From Rhynochetos jubatus (taxonomy: Eukaryota; Chordata; Aves; Eurypygiformes; Rhynochetidae): DNA of 64,000 nt. The stretch is from contig CM050653.1 of NCBI GenBank assembly GCA_027574665.1, positions 37,832,118 through 37,896,117 of the forward strand. The letters are read 5' to 3'. Position 1 is the stretch's first letter. Each line of letters begins with the position of its first letter. Below are positions 47,401-59,439 of this stretch, one piece after another. The position numbers were made by a program, and so were the translations under genes. Under the pieces are notes generated by a model. That model did no database searches and was not told the origin of the DNA. It saw only the letters and a list, made by a program, of their open reading frames with translations.

Positions 47401-50400
47401 CACAACCCCCGGTAACAGCAGCCTTGGCCGCTGCCTTCCGGCACGCGTTTAACCCTCTCGGTGCTCGGTGGGGGCTGCGCCCGCCTCTCACCTTGCCGGT
47501 GGACTCGGTGCCGCGGAGGATGCAGAGGTAGACCACCAACCAGGCCAGCGTCAGGCAGAGAGCCTGCTCCCACTGCACGCTCCCGCTGGCCTCCAGCGAC
47601 GGGGAGATGTTCAGGGTCTGCCGGTACCAGAAGTACTGGGTGGACGATGTCTTCTCGCACTCCTCCTCGTAGCCTGTGCGGTTGCTGTTCAGGGGGCAGG
47701 TGGCCCAAGGCAGGGGGTCCTGGGGGAGGGACGTGGGGAGAGGGTCTGCTGTCAGTACCGGGAGCCGGGGTGCTGGTGGGGGATGTGAAGGTGAGGGTGG
47801 CTTTCTGCCCGGTGCTTGCTTGTCTCCGCACTGGGCTGCCTGGGGCTGGGGAGCACCTTCTCCCCTGGGGATGATCTCTTCTGACCCTCCCCTGGGAACA
47901 GCCCACTCCCCAGGGACTGATGCTTTCTGATCCTGGTAGGGTTTCTGGAGCATTTGCCCCTCCCCCCGCTCCCGCTGACAGTGGTGCCATGCAACATCCA
48001 GCACGGATGTAAAGCCACCATGGCCCTGGCAGGGCCGAGCCGTGCTGCCGGGTGGGCGCCCACGTACCTGGAAGGAGTGGAAGAGGTACCAGAAGGCCCA
48101 GGCGTTTATCACGTTGTAGTACATGGAGAGGAAGAAGGAGACGACGACGCTGGCAACGCCTGTGGGCACGGAGGGAGGCGCTCGGTCAGCAGCGAAACCC
48201 CGAAACGCCCAGGGCCCTGTAACATCTGTGGGGCCACCGCAGCAGGTGTGTGGGAGGGGGCTTTGCCCCTGCACAGCCCTGTGCACAGGGCACGCGCCCA
48301 CCTCTGCCTCCTCCCCTAACTGCCATCCTGCACTGGGTTTTATATGTTACCCCCTGGGGGGTGAACATTCAGTGTATCGTTACCATGGAATCACAGAACG
48401 GTTTGGGCTGGAAGGGACCTTAAAGCCCATCCAGTTCCAACCCCCCTGCCAGGGACAGGGACACCCTCCACTAGACCAGGTTGCTCCAAGCCTCATCCAG
48501 CCTGGCCTTGGACACTCCCAGGGATGTTAAAAATAAAATGTTTGTGTCAGCAAATTAACACCAGTTTGGGTTATATCAGGGTAATATAATACCGTAACAG
48601 CGTAGCTGGGAGGGGTAGGCAGCAGCTGTAGGAAATCAAGGCACTGTTTTATCACTCGAGCTAATTGGGAAGATGCTTTGAGGGCCCACGCCCCGTGCTG
48701 GCAGCCCCCGGGGCTGGGCCGAGCGCTGGCCTTCACACCGTTGATTTGGGCCGTCTGCCTCGGGGCAGGTGGACTCGCACCTCCCAGCCCAGGGGACCCA
48801 GCACAGCGAGTTGGGTTCAGTCCCCAGTGCCCTGCAAGGGACAGGGTAAATGCACTCGAGGAGGTGCCTGGATAACCGCTGCGCTCAGCCTGGCGAGACC
48901 CTGGGAAGCCTCAGCTCCCGCCCGGCTGCCTCTCTGAAAGGCAAAGCTCTCCGCTCAAAACCCACCCGCATTCCCCGGGCGCTGAAAATTAAAGATGAAA
49001 GCTCAGAACATACCGACGCCGCAGAGGTAGGGGCTTATGATTTTCCAGGCGCCGATGCTGCCCTGACGCATGCGCTGCCCCACGGCCAGCTCCAAGTAGA
49101 GCAGCGGCATCCCCTCGGCGATCAGCATGATAAGGTACGGGATCAAAAAGCCACCTGCAAGGAAAACCCAACGGATGGCCTTCAGCAGCATAAAAACACC
49201 TCGCTGCCCCGTTTGTGGTCAAAACACCCCGTCAGTGTCCTGGGAGCTGGCTGGGGCCGGGTCCTCTCCGAGCCACCTGTGTCCTGGGGGGCACAGCCCG
49301 ACCCTGAGGGACATGCCACAGGGGTTCGGGCTGCATCCCAGATGCCGGTGGGCGCTGGGCACCCGGACGTGGGGAATTTTCCACAGGCACTTGGCAGAGC
49401 TGGGATTTCCGCTGTTAAAGTGTGCCAGTCGCTACCCCGGCGGGGCCGCCCAGATGCTCCGTGGGCGGTTTGAGCGGTGTTCGGGGCTGTTAAAGGGTAA
49501 CCAGCTGCCAGCCAAACCTGGGAAAAGATAACGGGAGAGGGGGAAGAGGGGAGGGTTCGCGGCGCGTGGGGCGTTCCGCAGCAGAGCCACAGCGCTCAGT
49601 GAAAGTCACAGCAACGTCCGTGTCGAATAGAGAGCTTTGAGTAACACCGAAGTCTGGTCTGACTTAAAAAAACCCCAACAAACCAAAAATCTCCCCAATT
49701 CCCCGTGCTGGGCCTGCAAGCACCGGCAAAGGGGTGACGGCTTTTCCCGAAGGGTCCCAGCTGTGGGAGCAGACCCTCAAAAGGAGGCACACAGCCTCTC
49801 CCCGCCCCATCTCTGCTCGAACAGCCAGGTTGGTGATGAGAGCCGGGAAGGGACCTTCCCGCCTGGCAACCAGGATGCGCTTCGGCTTAACTTTCTGCTG
49901 GAAAAAACCCCAAAAGGAATCCTCGTTCTCGACTCGGGACTCACTTCAGAAAATGCTGCTGACCGAGTCAAACCCTGGATTTTTGAGAAGGCTTTCCTGC
50001 TTCCCCTTTTACAGCGAGCCAGAAATATTTACGTAAACATCTCTTATTTAGGATTTAATCTGGGGCATTAACATTCCTTGCCACGGGCTCTGTGCAACAC
50101 CGCAGAGGAAAGAACTCCGGGCGGCGACTGGGGCAAAGAACTGGAAATACAAACCGAGCAATAAGCCGGTTTATTCTGGGAATTAATTTCCCACCTCCCG
50201 TCTCTCTCGTCATTAATAACGACCCCTTTGTTCCTCCGTTAGGTAACTTCCTACGCCGCAAGGGAGCTGTCGCGGGGTTAAGAGCCCCCACGGCCGCCCT
50301 GTCCCGGGGGGACGCGAGCTGCCCCAGCACGGGGTGTGGAATCAGCGTCAGGCCCTTTGCGAAGGCTCTTCCGCCCTCCCAGCAGCATTGCCACGCGCCT

Positions 50401-52779
50401 GGCACTGGCTTTGCCCCATTGCAAGGAGGAGGAATGCCTCCAGGCTTGTTCTTCACCCCGCTGCCCCTCCACAGCTGGGGGTGCCGGGGCTGAGCCCCTC
50501 GCTGTGCACCCTGTTTGAGGCAGGTCTTGCTCCTGATGCTGCTTTTCCTAAAGGGTAGACCCAAAGTGCCTCCGGGAGCCGTAGGAACCAGCTCCTTATC
50601 CGCTCCTCCTACGGACAAACTGCACCTACGAGGTTTGAAGCCCCCTGCTCTGCTCAGGTCAAGCTCTCCGGAGGAGAGCAAGGGGAAGGAGGCAGCCTGC
50701 TGACAAACAGAAAAGCAGGAGGTTGTAAAGTCTGCAAACACCCCGTTTATGAGTGTCATCAGCGATAAGAGCCCTATTGCTCTGCTGGGCAGGACAGGGA
50801 CGGGCTCTGCGCTTTTCTGCAAGGCAGATGCCAAACAAGGAGTTGCTGGCATCCTCCCCACTAAGCCCAGTGCCTGGCATATCTTGCTTTTAAGTTCCTG
50901 AAACAATGTTTTGCCTGCGTGAGCTTTGCAGACCCCTGGAAAGCCACCGAATCCTTTTGAAGAGGGCAGTGAAAAACAGGAAAAGCAAAGCCTGCTGGCA
51001 GGAGTTCTCATCTCACAGTAGGGAGAGCTGCCTCTCCCCTGGGAAAGTTGAGGGAGGATAAAAACAGTGGAGAAACTGTTTGGCTAAAAACAGGCTTTCC
51101 TGAAAAATACTTGGGTTCATTTAATCTTTTTTGGGGTTATTCAATTTATTTTTTTTTCAGGTTGATCACGTGTTCCAGTTTTGGTTACATTTCAGAGAAT
51201 TTTCACTCTCTACTACACTGCTGATGGCTGATAAGAAGAGGCTAAACCACACCAATGCCCGCAGTGTCCGAGTTTTGCTGTCCTTCAGGATGCCCGCCAA
51301 GCCAGGCTGCCAGCGATCGAGTCACGTGCGGTTTAACTGCGTACAGAAACACTGGCCTTTTAAGCTTTGCGCTAGAGTTCGGTGTCAGACCTGCAGCCTT
51401 CACCCTCAAAGCCGTCCGCGTAGAGGAATACACCCAGAATTACAGCACCTCTGCCACTTCTGCTGTCTGAACCGCCTAAGGAAGCTTCAGCCACTGCAGC
51501 ATCTAGCTTCTGCCGTAACCTCACCCGCTGTATTGCCTGCATCTTTCCGCCCCGACCCCGCAGAGCGGCTCCGATGCAGTTCCAGCGCTGAGCTGGCTTT
51601 TCGAAACCCAGCATGAACCAACTCCTACCATCGCATGTGCATTTATAAATAAGCTGCCAGCCAACAAAACAAGAACTAAACAAGCAAAAAGCACTTAAGC
51701 ATCTCAGTATGTTTCTCCCTGAAAGGGAAGAAAAGGCAGACCGGAAGCGAACGATGCTCATCGTGTCACTTAATGCACGACGGGGGTGGGTCCAACACTA
51801 TGAATGCCAGAATCAGTATGAGACCGGGATGTCTTGCAAAGAGAGGGTCCTTAGAAGGATCCTTCAAAGCATGGTCATTAACCAGCGGTAGCTGTATAGC
51901 AGAAGGGATGATCAGTGTTGGTTTTTAATGAATGTAATTAACGGGCTTTCATTTCTAAGGAAGAACATCGGTGGCTGGTGTAGGATACAGACATCATCTT
52001 TCTTCAGTTTGTCCTAGGAGAAGGATAAACTTTCAAAGAACTCTTTTTTTTTTTTTTTTTGAGCCCAAAGCATTTTATTCCCTGTTTTCAACGCTTCCCG
52101 GGAGGCTTTAGCTGCAGAACTCCTGTTGATTACGGAGTTTCAGTCTACTTCAGGGCAGATCTGCAGCCAAGTTATCACCGCCTACAGTATGCAGGCTTTG
52201 TATAAAAGACAACACATTAATGACAGAAACTCGAAATGATACAACTGACCCTTAAATCAGCGTAAGCATCTCCCCTTCTCGGGGTGTTCCAAGTCCCGTA
52301 TGTGAACCCCGAAGGAACTGGTTTCTGATGCCTTCAGGGCGGTTCAAGAAAGTAACAAATGAATACCATGTGGACCTACAGCTCCCACACTACCTCCATC
52401 CTTTTAGACAACATGGGCCTTCCCACAGTTTCACGGCACTTGTCGGAGAGGGGTGCCGCGGCACTGGGGCAGCGGTCAGGTACAAGCCTTCCGCTACAGA
52501 ATACGTACAAGAAAGCAGCAATAGCAGAGGTTGCACCCCGGCAAAAAGCCCGACTCCCTGCTCTGCCCTGGACCCTGCCGGGGGGGGCGACATGAGTTCG
52601 GATTTAAAGCTTGCCACGCTCCTCCTCGAGGGAAGCAAGAAACATAAACCACACTTACCTCCTCCGTACATCTGACATAAGTATGGGAACCTCCACACGT
52701 TTCCCAGCCCCACGGCGTAGGAAATGCAGGCGAAAACAAACTGCAGGGGATTGTCCCATAGCGGCCGGGATTTCTCCAT
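41414..52779 (-). CDS. SLC6A20: Sodium- and chloride-dependent imino-acid transporter SIT1 (SLC6A20), complete, 11 coding exons
   Basis: SLC6A20 cotransports proline, pipecolate and betaine with Na+ and Cl- across apical and neuronal plasma membranes. Exons in transcript order: 52659-52779, 49014-49154, 48068-48159, 47492-47719, 46314-46424, 45696-45937, 44691-44853, 44084-44288, 43444-43603, 42482-42647, 41414-41563. Phases agree throughout and give 592 codons plus stop, the human length. The start MEKSRPLW is followed by the TM1 signature [14 protein letters not shown], which carries Na+-site residues of the neurotransmitter:sodium symporter fold. Exon 4 encodes the large extracellular loop with N-glycosylation sequons near N131 (NRT) and N155 (NIS). 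Exon 6 has the TM6 motif [18 protein letters not shown]. Twelve membrane segments are expected. All donors are ordinary U2-type. The gene is convergent with SNRPD1 and in tandem with LZTFL1. The poly(A) site was not identified with confidence. Confidence 0.97.
47216..47267. repeat. Two-copy 26-bp tandem repeat in SLC6A20 intron 4
   Basis: Two adjacent 26-base units, 47216-47241 and 47242-47267, share the core GGCTCTCCGCTCGGCCTG and differ at about two positions. The repeat is CpG-rich and lies about 220 bases downstream, in transcript sense, of exon 4. It is probably a small minisatellite seed, which may vary in length between individuals. Confidence 0.85.
48385..48526 (-). mobile_element. 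CR1 LINE 3'-end fragment, antisense, SLC6A20 intron 2
   Basis: A short CR1 3' end in minus orientation. It starts near ATGGAATCACAGAACGG and continues through TTTGGGCTGGAAGGGACC and CCATCCAGTTCCAACCCCCC, ending at about CAGGGATG. The plus-strand sequence then becomes an unrelated AT-rich tract. Same subfamily as the copies at 14381 and 35305. Relative to SLC6A20 transcription it is in sense. Confidence 0.9.
52044..52330 (-). pseudogene. Possible retrocopy 3' end with poly(A) tail, SLC6A20 intron 1
   Basis: On the minus strand a sequence ends with AATAAA (plus TTTATT at 52074-52079), then 13 bases, then a run of 17 A (plus T-run 52044-52060). Poly(A) signal, short spacer and pure A tail together are the hallmark of reverse-transcribed mRNA. 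The parent transcript is not recognised, the 5' limit is a guess, and no clear target-site duplication was found. It could also be chance association of a hexamer with a T tract. Confidence 0.35.
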
Positions 52780-55700
52780 CGCCTACTCGCAGGCAGAGGT
52801 TTCGGCAGAGCTTTCCTGCCTTCACTCCTTCAGGTACTCTGCCAGCCCTGCCCCAGACCAGCCACACCAGCCCGGCTTGGAGGGGAGGGAAAGGTGGAGG
52901 CTTGCCAATTCCTATCAAGCTTTTTAATTACTAATCTTATTAACAGGCACATACTGAAGTAGGAATGCTGGTAAATAGATTATAGACACACACAGAACTA
53001 TAAAATTGGTACTTTGGGTGAATAGCTGCTTGGGTTTTGACTGCTGTTTCTGGGAAGGAAGGATGTGAGCCCAGGGATTTTCATCGGCTCACATGCTGAC
53101 CTGACACTGGGAGGGAATAACACTGGGGCTGCAGTTTGGTTTTGGAAATGGGATACTCCTTCCCCACAGTGCTCTTTTCCCTAGGAGTGGCATTTTTGTG
53201 TGTGAGGCACCAGCTTGGATTTGACAGCACAGGGAAGGGGTTTCCACACCGGTACAGCGGGGCGCAGCAGCTGTCAGAGCTGCCTTTTACGCCCATTGTC
53301 CCTTGCAGGTCTTTGAGCATCCCATCACTTGTGTCCTGGTGCTCACCCCAACCATCCCAGCACACTCCCCAGTTCCTAAAGTGGCCTTGAAAGGGTCCCA
53401 ATTAGCCATGCAGGTCCCCAGCCTGCTGCAGCCTTGTCCCCCCGGGAATACTACCCTCCCCCTACACGCTCCGCGTGGGTGTGAGCGCGTGAAACAGCCT
53501 GCTCCCTCCTCGCTTACCTCCGTGCCCAAACCCCGCCGCTGCAGATGAACTTTTCGGAGGGGTTGCCCTTTTAAAACCCTTTTAAGTCACAGGAACCGAA
53601 TATATACAAAGGCCGCTGGGAAGAGGTGCCTGTGGCCCGTTGTGGAGGCAGGAGCTAGGAGGCCTTGGGGTCGTCTGGGCGCACACGGAGGTGCCAGCTC
53701 TGAACATGAGCCCCGGCCAAGGTACACTCTGAGCCCAGCCACTTCGGAGCCGTCTCCCAGGGAAGGAGGTGGCCGGCAGTGCCTCTAGCAACAAAAGGGG
53801 CTGAACAGCTTCCTTCCTCTGTCTAAATGGGGTTTTTCAATTTCAGGCCAGGACTGGGCACCTTTCAGGTCCGTTTTACACATAAGACTCAGCTGCCCTC
53901 AGTCTCACTCCTCCAGTGCCAGGAACTTGCCCCCCGCCAGCGCTGTGTGTGCTGCTCCAGCATCCCGTCAGGCGCTGACAGACCCGAGGCGTCCAGCTGC
54001 GGGTACGGGCGAGAACCCCGGCCACTGGGGCCTCTGGCCACGAGCCCAGACTGCAGAGCACGGTGTGCAGCCTTGCTGAGACCAGCAGAACCGCTCGGGT
54101 GGGCTTGCTGACCAGCCACCTGGAGTAGCAACGTCACGGAGCGGGATGCCGCTGTTTTGCCTGCTAGACAAGGCGACTGCAAGGGGTTTACGCGTCTCCC
54201 GTAAGTGAATCCATTCCCCAGGGTGTGTTTCGGCACTGCTAGGATCGGAGGTTGTCACTGGAACACATCAGGGTTTGCCAAACCCTTCCCCAGTACTGGT
54301 TTTGAGGGAGCTCGTGGCTTTTCTGCACCGTTCCTGCCTTGCCCGCAGAATTGCAGCGTGCCAGCCCAGCTAGCCCCGGAAATCCGTCTCGTGGGTAACC
54401 CTGAAGCCTGCTGGAAGGGAAAATCCAGGGTAATTTTAGATCCCTAAGCTAGGAAACTGCAGGACATGCACTGAGGAGCTGCGGATACATTGGCTGTGCC
54501 ACCCCACGAAAACCTCTGCCAATTAAACGGTTAAACGCCTGTCGCTGCCAGCGGGATTTATTACAAATGCCGCTTACAACTACCTCGGAGCACTTTACAA
54601 CTTGCAGACACGACAGCTTTAAAAAATAGCGCACCACTAGCACTTGGGATGCTTCTGTGTGGACAGATTACTGCTACTGATGAGCATCATCAAGTTAATA
54701 ATTTCCTCGGCTCTGCCCCTCCTTCCCATCCCATTTCAAACTAGCTCACTAAGGGATGGGGAGGCCGAGCGGGCAGGGAGGTGCCGCGTCCTGGGCTCGG
54801 GTCAGGCCATCAGGAAGTGCAGATGCAGTGAAACGAGTCCTGGCCTCTCTCACCGCCAGCTCGGATCTCCAACTACTATGAGGTTTTTTAACGGCGGTCA
54901 CGCACGTAGGCACTCAAAGTGCCCGCCATCCAGCGGCTCGGCGAGAGACAAGCTGTAAATGTATTTAAAGGGATTTAAACAGAGGAACACTCAGGAATTC
55001 TGGCTGTGGGACTTCCCCTACGCACCTCAGGTAATCAATATGCTATTGCTGGTGCTATTCCAGGCTGTTTCTCCTTTGAACTTCCTTCTTCGGGGTTGAG
55101 GGAAGGCTTGGGCTTTATCTTCAGGGACAAAGATAAGCCTCTAAGAGACACAAGAGCTTTTGATCGTATCACTGTTTGTGTTAAAGGAGGATAAGAATTT
55201 TTTCCCCCTGTACCTAACAAATTTGAGAGTGTGGGGCCTGGGGGAGGGGGTGAGGAGGGTAGGGGTTCATCTCCACAGAAGGCCAGGGACTGCTAGGACA
55301 GCGTGGAACATAAACATAATCAGAAGCTGGTAAACAAAGCAGAGGATCCCACTTCTCACTGAAGCAAAGGTGGGAGCACTTAGGTGAGGGTACCACCTAA
55401 AATCCTGGGCTTGTGTCTCCTGAAGCCAGCACAGTAAGGAGGCAAGCGCCTCTCCCAGCTGCAAAAAGGCAGTCTGGGCTCCTAGCAAGAGGCTGGGGAC
55501 CACGATTCGAGGGCATGAGAGAAGCTTAACAGTTCTATTGGTGAAAAGTTGGAAACAGGAGAGGAAGGAATAATACGGAGCAGTAGAAGTCTGGTGTAGG
55601 CAACTCCTGGATAATTCTACCTGGTAGCCTGGACTTCTTTATGCTACATCCAACATGTAGGACTTAGGGTTGAAAATAAACCCTCTGGGCTTTTCCTGAG

Positions 55701-57935
55701 GAGCCAGACGTGGGAGGATGATAAAGTGGCCACAGGGGCTAGTCCTGGTGTTCAGTACCTGCCATTCCTGGAAGCACTCGCTTCCAAACGGAAACGTGCT
55801 GGCTGTTGGCGTATTAGTTGATTATCAAAGGGAAGTGATGGAAGAGTCTCTGCAGCTGCTGCAAATGCTGAGTGATGCTACCAAGGGAAGCAGACGTACA
55901 GCTGACAGAGTCGCAGCTCCCACGTTTTCTGTTTGGATTCACTGCTCACAGTTGCTCCTCAAAGCTCCACGGTTCCTTACTTTAGGAGAAAGAAAGAATC
56001 CAGCTGGATTTCCAGATCTTTGACAACTCACAGGCCATGACAACTGTCGGGCGATTGCTCTACGTGCGATTGGAGGTTAGTTACTCCTCCAAGCGGTTTT
56101 TAGGATCGCAATTATTCCTTCCAGCTCATCACTACTGCTCGCTGCCTAGTGCCAAACTGTAGACGATGCCCTGATGGTCTGTACCCTGAAGACACACCCA
56201 GCCTCCTCATCACCCTTAAAACTGATTTGCCTTACCTCAGCCTCCCAGGAAAAGCATGCCTGAGAAGAGTCCCTCTTTCTATTTATTTTCCTTGCTTTTC
56301 TGTAGCACCACGGGTCTATCCATCTCCTGACTGTGCGGTTTTTCAGGGTGCTCCCTCCACCAAGGTGCACTCAGTGCAGTTCTCATTCACGGAATTGCAA
56401 CCAGTTCACCCACACCTCGGAACTGGCCCGTGCAAAACAAGAGCGCCACAAAAGACCACCTCACTAAAGCAGAAATAAGACACCTGGCCTAGTCGGTCAG
56501 GCCCGCTTGTCTCCTGCCAGTTCATGCTGTCCCTCTGCCAAAGCTCGCCTGCAGTGTGGGCAGCGACAAGCTGCTCTGGTTCACCAGCCGCGGTCAGCCG
56601 TGAGCCGCCCGGTCAGAGCCCTGCACCAACCACTCAGCATCGCCACCACTTACAAGGGACACGCCAAGACACTACGTTAACAGGTTCCCAAACATAATAA
56701 TTAAACAATATTCTGAAGAGGAACGCCTCCAGATTTTAAGACTGCTGGAACGGAATGGCGTGTATCTACCCACCTGTAATGGGAGAAGGGTTGACTCCAC
56801 ATAGGCTCCTGAAGGATTCAGGGTATGTCTGGGGGTACACAGCTAGGTGCCTTCAGGGGAGGTCGGCAGGCAGCCAGGGCACGGCAGGAATCCTGGGCCA
56901 GTGCTTTCACTGTCAGCAGTCACAGGGCAGATCCCATGGCACACTCCGCTCAAAGCCCGTTCTAATAACTCACAGTAACAACTGTTACCTGCTCACGTAC
57001 AAACTCACCTGCAGGTTACATGAAATTGGGTTTTAATGTGTGTTACAAGGCACACATTAGAACGGGCCAAACTTTTTAAGCTCGATCCATTCAGCCACCT
57101 GACACCCCAAGAGATTCACGTTTGCTTCCCGAGGCAGTAAGGACCATTCCTCTGTGATCTGACAGCATTTGGTATCACGCAGAAGCCAAGAGCCGTCCTT
57201 GATAAAGCCAGAAGAGGGAAATCCAACGGAGAAGTCCTAAGAACTTTCTGGCTGGATTGAAATCTAAGTGCCTGGTAGACGACTGTGGGTTTCCCAAAAG
57301 CAAGGTGTGTGAGAAGTGTCCAAATCGCAGCTGTCCTTACATCAGTCCGTCAGATAAAGACGAGCACTTGCACTTTAAGTGTTAGTAGATATTAGCATTC
57401 CTCTTGGGACATTTTAAAAAAACGGCTATTAGCCACAAGAGAACAACAGAGCCAGGAGTACTTTGTGAAGAGTTCAAGAACACGGGGTAACACGCCGCCT
57501 CATTAAGATGGTAGCAGGCAGCGCTGCTGGCTCATTCATTAAGGACCAACCCCTGGACTCAGGTCACAGTTAGGGCACAGGGTTGGTTGTTAGCTGTCAG
57601 AGCCACCAGCAGCGACGCTTAGCTGCCTACATTTCATTCCCGCAGAAAACATTCTTCTGCGAGCAAAGAAACCCTCCCACAGCTTGAAAGAGATTTGGCT
57701 CCTGCAGGTCAGCCAGTTACAGAGAAATTTTCTTTTTAAACGTTCCCTTTGGGCATAACGAGGGAATTAACAGCCGAATTGGGAGAAGCACACGATGGCT
57801 ATTTGAGCAGTACAATGAACTTCCGAAGAACAATGGCTGGGAAAAGCAGCATTAGAATTCACACCTCAGGGAAAGGTGAAGTTTTAGAAACATTAGACAC
57901 TGTCAGGAGAGGCTCAGATGTCATTCACGGAGTGT
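52780..57935. other. Intergenic region upstream of SLC6A20
   Basis: The interval starts just before the SLC6A20 start codon, so its first few hundred bases must hold the 5' UTR and promoter of that gene. No TATA box or CpG island stands out there. The rest contains many short open frames on both strands, none with recognisable protein similarity or convincing splice context. I see no further gene, RNA or mobile element. Confidence 0.5.
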
Positions 57936-57978
57936 CAGGGGTTGGAAGGGACCTCCAGAGACCATCTAGTCCAACCCC
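57936..57978 (-). mobile_element. Short CR1 3'-end remnant, antisense
   Basis: A brief match to the CR1 3' terminus in minus orientation (GGTTGGAAGGGACCTCCAGA followed by CCATCTAGTCCAACCCC). This is the reverse complement of the terminal block of the element at 6297, so it fits that subfamily and not the one at 14381, 35305 and 48385. Flanks on both sides are not recognisable as CR1. Confidence 0.8.
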
Positions 57979-59433
57979 AAGTCATCTCCATCTTCAAAAC
58001 ATCGTACCCACCTCAACGAAGAGAATGGCTACCGCGTAACGCTCTGGGTCTGGCAGACGAGGTACTTGTCCCCAAGCGCTCCGCACGAGAGCTTTCCTTG
58101 GCCCTTGTGCAGCACAAACCAAGGAGAGCACTCGCAACCGGCAAACTGTGGGCCAGGTAAGCAACGCCGGCGTGTCGGTTTTGCACCCCACAGCTCTCTG
58201 CCAGGTTTGCCTTGCTCATCTGAGCAGGTAACCACGCTGATTTCACCGAGCCCTAGCCACGTACCAAAGTTGGCAGTGTACTTCCTCGCCCAGAAGGTTT
58301 CCAAGCAGATCACACAGGCCTGTCCAGGAGTCAATATTCGAGTTAACAGCCGAAGATTTATCAGAAAAGACCAGGAGAAGTCATGAGATTCCCTGCCTTT
58401 CTTCACCCTTTACCTGCCAATTGTAGAAATAGCAACTGACCTCATTAAAATGAGTTTTATTATGAAATAAAACACAACACTCACCCAGACAAGTACTCCC
58501 GTTGGTGTCAGCGGGATCGCTCGGAGCGAACACAGGCCAGAAAGCTCTTTGGTACATCCCCATTAAGAACTGAACGTCTCAGTGACTGTCCAAGGGGCAC
58601 AGTAATACCTTTCATGAAGTTACCGTCACGTAAAAGGGCAAAGTAACCTGGCAGAAAATACCCTCCCTGCGTTCCAGCTTGTCTTCAGCGATCAGAGGGG
58701 CTGGGGGCGGCTGGGTTTAGGTCCTGAGTGATATCCAATTTGGCAGTATCAGTCTGGCCGCGTTCCGTGTGACTCAACTGTCACCGTTCCAGACTCACTA
58801 ACAGTGCTGCGCTCCCATCCAGTCGCGCTCCACGGTATCACACGGCCAGTGAAGAGCTGGCACTGCCCGGCAAGAGGCCTGCGCGGCCGGCTACGTGCAG
58901 TGCAGTGGATTAGAGCGACAGAGACACCGGTTCTTATGGACTGCCGGTGGTAGCGCACTGTCGGCGAAGCACGGGCAAATACCGAGACCGTGGATAACGC
59001 ATCGTGCAGAATCGAGTCACGTGGAACTGCCCGAGCGGTCCAGCAGCATCAGGTACCTCTGTCTAGAGATTTCTAGTTTCCCAGGGAAACGCTCAGGAGT
59101 TTAAATCTCACCCAAGGGGTCCCCGTGGGGGGAAGAGAGGCTCAGCCCGTCGGCTGCTCCCTGGGGTCAGAGGCAACCCGTGATGGTGTCTCCCCCGTCT
59201 TGCTCACGACGGCGTCTTCCCCAGCACCCCCTTTTCTCCAGCCGCTTTTATGGGATGTCCTACCTTCAAGGCGGAGCTGGGGTGGCTCCAGTCACGCACC
59301 CCTGTACCTCTGAGTGGCGTAACACTCTCTCGCTTCGCTTTTAAAGGTACAGATCGAGAAGATTCAGCGGGCACGCTCAGTGAGGGGCGGTCGCGCCTCG
59401 GAGGCGGGGAGCTTTTGGGATGGAACGTACGGC
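57979..59433. other. Intergenic region between LZTFL1 3' end and SLC6A20
   Basis: No coding exon recognised. The part from about 58730 to 59410 is richer in CpG than its surroundings but has no recognised gene. A second TTTATT (minus AATAAA) at 58454-58459 could be a more distal LZTFL1 poly(A) signal. Confidence 0.4.
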
Positions 59434-59439
59434 TTTATT
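59434..59439 (-). terminator. Candidate poly(A) signal of LZTFL1
   Basis: Plus-strand TTTATT reads AATAAA on the minus strand, about 940 bases beyond the LZTFL1 stop codon. It is the nearest perfect hexamer I see in the LZTFL1 sense and would define a 3' UTR of just under 1 kb. Confidence 0.5.

Noticed and set aside
47337..48301. 309-codon minus-strand open frame
   Set aside because: It merges two genuine SLC6A20 exons (48068-48159 and 47492-47719) with read-through intron; phase and family length require splicing at the listed sites.
55718..56023. 101-codon open frame in the intergenic region
   Set aside because: No recognisable domain, poor start context, no splice-linked partner, and length expected by chance.
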